DNA from: an uncultured archaeon
GTDB lineage: Archaea > Micrarchaeota > Micrarchaeia > Micrarchaeales > CABMGC01
Assembly: GCA_902385515.1 (NCBI GenBank)
Contig: CABMGC010000041.1
Span: 1 to 21,334, forward strand
Reading direction: 5' to 3'
DNA length: 21,334 nucleotides
Shown here: positions 20,875 to 21,334 of the stretch, piece after piece
Layout: each line of letters begins with the position of its first letter
How positions within the stretch are numbered: the stretch's first letter is position 1
The notes under the pieces: model-generated
The model's input: only the letters and a program-made list of their open reading frames with translations
Databases searched by the model: none
What the model was told of the DNA's origin: nothing
Program-made: the position numbers and the translations under genes

Positions 20875-21334
20875 TCACCTGTTCTGGTAGTGCATGGACC
20901 TTTCGCCCCAGCCTCCTTCTTCGCCGGACTCGCGTATCTCCTTTCCGGTGTAGCGCAGGAACACGTCGTTAAGGGTCGGAGACCTAAGCTCAACATCGTC
21001 AACCCTGCCGACAGCCTTCAATATCTCCTGCAGGTGCGCGCTCGCATTGTCAACAGTCAACACCAGTGCATCCTTCCCGAAGGTGACCTTGCGTACATAC
21101 CTAAGTTTCTTCACCGCGGCAATGTTTGGATGGCTGACTTTCAGAAGCACCATGTCCCCCCCGATTTTTTTCTTGAGCGCGCTAGGGGTCCCCAGGAGTA
21201 TCACCTTGCCGAGGTCCACTATGGCGACCCTGTCGCACAGCATCTCGGCCTCCTCCATGTAGTGCGTGGTCAGCACTATGGTTATCTTCTCCGCCTTCGC
21301 AAGCTAGGTTATGTAGTTCCATATGTGCTCGCGC
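20875..21334 (-). CDS. ABC transporter ATP-binding protein, C-terminal part, interrupted by in-frame TAG
   Basis: The partial gene runs off the right edge. The visible protein covers the end of the nucleotide-binding domain: REHIWNYIT, then TAG (21304-21306), then LAKAEKITIVLTTHYMEEAE with the H-loop His, and LCDRVAIVDLGKVILLGTPS. The C-terminal accessory region with SPTLNDVFLRYTGKEIRE is typical of ABC-2 exporter ATPases. Family sequence continues in the same frame on both sides of the TAG, and a one-base change from AAG would restore it. If the stop is real the protein lacks its H-loop; GTG 21276 could start only a non-functional fragment. Walker A, signature and Walker B are outside the window. 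Confidence 0.85.

Noticed and set aside
21274..21334. Genome-wide reassignment of TAG (for example to pyrrolysine)
   Set aside because: TAG terminates the HAD gene (8498-8500) and the radical SAM gene normally, and only one internal TAG was seen.

Overview
The window is archaeal chromosome. Evidence: an RpoE1 (Rpb7-like) gene followed by Spt4, an archaeal/eukaryotic-type prolyl-tRNA synthetase, an archaeal GluRS, a long archaeal FKBP, an Fcf1/Utp24-like PIN protein, a tRNA-Trp gene with an intron at 37/38, tRNA genes without encoded CCA, and TATA-type promoters of the form CTTTAAAT. Genes are packed tightly: three convergent pairs overlap by 10-14 bp, several starts are TTG or GTG, and many starts lie about 25-30 bp from a TATA box (leaderless mRNAs). 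A small-genome archaeon of the DPANN type (for example Micrarchaeota-like) would fit, but that lineage is a guess.

Layout. Positions 1-4000: the first codons of an HtpX protease after LemA; a protein with two ribosomal P1-like repeats; a YgjP-type metallopeptidase behind UppP; and a lineage-specific membrane protein with an Ig-like domain. Positions 4230-7650: a thymidine kinase-NikR operon, a Gmm-like Nudix protein, a radical SAM protein and an EEP-fold hydrolase. Positions 7680-9960: tRNA-Trp, a HAD protein with no standard start codon, and ProRS. Positions 10050-13580: an EamA transporter, an adenosine deaminase-like protein, tRNA-Gln, AlaX and an IscU-like scaffold. Positions 13680-16820: PIN protein, RpoE1, an unknown protein and Spt4, ending at a hairpin terminator; then FKBP and a glycosylation-rich surface protein. 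Positions 16830-21334: GluRS, an unknown helical protein, an ADP-ribose-type Nudix protein and an ABC-2 export system whose ATPase has an in-frame TAG.

How the genes work together. Translation is heavily represented (ProRS, GluRS, AlaX, tRNA-Trp, tRNA-Gln, PIN, possibly the P1-like protein). RpoE1 and Spt4 serve transcription. The envelope group is LemA/HtpX, UppP, the Ig-like protein, the Thr-rich surface protein and the ABC exporter.

The most unusual signal is a pair of homologous upstream regions. UppP and the Ig-like protein gene each carry three copies of a TGCTCATAAAG-like motif at identical 18 and 20 bp spacing, exactly 1104 bp apart, on the upstream side of a TATA box. This looks like an undescribed regulon for two envelope genes. 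Other points worth checking: the tandem P1-like protein, the HAD gene whose catalytic motif precedes every normal start codon, the broken ABC ATPase, and a possible C/D-type methylation guide inside the tRNA-Trp intron.
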